Assembly: GCF_018613695.1 (NCBI RefSeq)
Contig: NZ_JAGGPR010000004.1
Span: forward strand, 60,730-124,729
Length of the DNA stretch: 64,000 bases
Direction of reading: 5' to 3'
Source of the DNA: Arthrobacter sp. ISL-95
Lineage (GTDB): Bacteria > Actinomycetota > Actinomycetes > Actinomycetales > Micrococcaceae
In this document: in pieces, positions 63,807 through 64,000 of the stretch
Layout of the letters: each line of letters begins with the position of its first letter
Position numbering within the stretch: position 1 is the stretch's first letter
Notes under the pieces: generated by a model
Database searches by the model: none
Told to the model about the DNA's origin: nothing
The model's input: the letters and a program-made list of their open reading frames with translations, nothing else
Position numbers and translations under genes: made by a program

Positions 63807-64000
63807 ATGACCCATACGCAGGTAGCTGCAACCGAGCTCGAACTGGTGGATCTCGACCACTGGGGAATGATGACAAACGACGACGACTTAGCGAACGCGT
63901 TGCCACTCAAAGACATTGCTATGTACGAGTTGTCAGAAAACGACACAGTATCTGAGTACCGACTGACCTCCGAGTCGCTGCCGCAAGAGGGCGTTCCCGC
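63807..64000 (+). CDS. Partial hypothetical protein (C-terminus outside window)
   Basis: ATG 63807 after AAAGGGTG opens a frame of 64 codons that reaches the window end without a stop. The visible N-terminus begins MTHTQVAATELELVDLDHWG and is strongly acidic (NDDDLANALPLKDIAMYELS). No family is recognised. The upstream region carries a 30-bp direct repeat. It could be a small peptide precursor or the start of a larger protein. Confidence 0.5.
   Translation, partial: MTHTQVAATELELVDLDHWGMMTNDDDLANALPLKDIAMYELSENDTVSEYRLTSESLPQEGVP

Overview
The window looks like chromosomal DNA of a high-G+C Gram-positive bacterium, most likely a soil actinobacterium of the Arthrobacter/Paenarthrobacter/Pseudarthrobacter group (Micrococcaceae). 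This is inferred from the GC-biased third codon positions, frequent GTG starts, a DUF4192 protein, ANTAR-domain relics, and a GntR-prpD-prpB-prpC cluster. I found no rRNA, tRNA, CRISPR array, prophage or intact insertion sequence. Most of the window is accessory carbon-catabolism and transport DNA, separated by stretches of decayed genes.

Layout. (1) 0-5.4 kb: a partial hypothetical gene, then a two-gene Gabija-like anti-phage system (OLD/TOPRIM ATPase plus UvrD-like helicase), then DUF4192. (2) 5.9-8.3 kb: aminotransferase, small hypothetical protein, MaoC-like protein, and the tail of a lost SDR gene. (3) 9.4-17.2 kb: a sugar-acid module with a divergent GntR repressor, enolase-superfamily dehydratase, DapA-family enzyme, CUT1 ABC transporter and a ketoglutarate-semialdehyde-type dehydrogenase. 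(4) 17.2-21.1 kb: decayed amino-acid permease, cyclophilin-like protein, two aldo/keto reductases (one with an early stop) and a TetR regulator, with a shared operator. (5) 21.8-36.8 kb: a large LacI-controlled catabolic regulon (ABC importer, three Gfo/Idh/MocA oxidoreductases, TIM-barrel isomerase, two VOC proteins, SDR, KDPG-type aldolase, P-loop kinase, two MFS transporters). Three promoters each carry tandem overlapping copies of one operator. (6) 37.0-38.8 kb: a second TIM-barrel isomerase and an SDR. (7) 38.9-45.2 kb: a gene graveyard (CoiA-like, acyl-CoA synthetase, sulfonate-type binding protein, MHS transporter and ANTAR fragments) around a GntR-MFS pair. (8) 45.6-53.5 kb: FAD-linked oxidase, oligopeptide-type ABC importer and PLP aminotransferase. 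(9) 53.6-60.8 kb: TetR, panB, a methylcitrate-cycle operon with its GntR regulator, and panD. (10) 61.5-64 kb: APC permease, a long intergenic region with a direct repeat, and the start of an unknown gene.

How it works together. Modules 3 and 5 are self-contained uptake-plus-degradation units. Module 3 should end in 2-oxoglutarate. Module 5 ends in a KDPG-type aldol cleavage and has a combination of enzymes I cannot match to a named pathway; it is the best candidate for an undescribed system. Module 9 detoxifies propionyl-CoA and is flanked by two pantothenate genes. All functions are read from sequence motifs and context; no database search was run.
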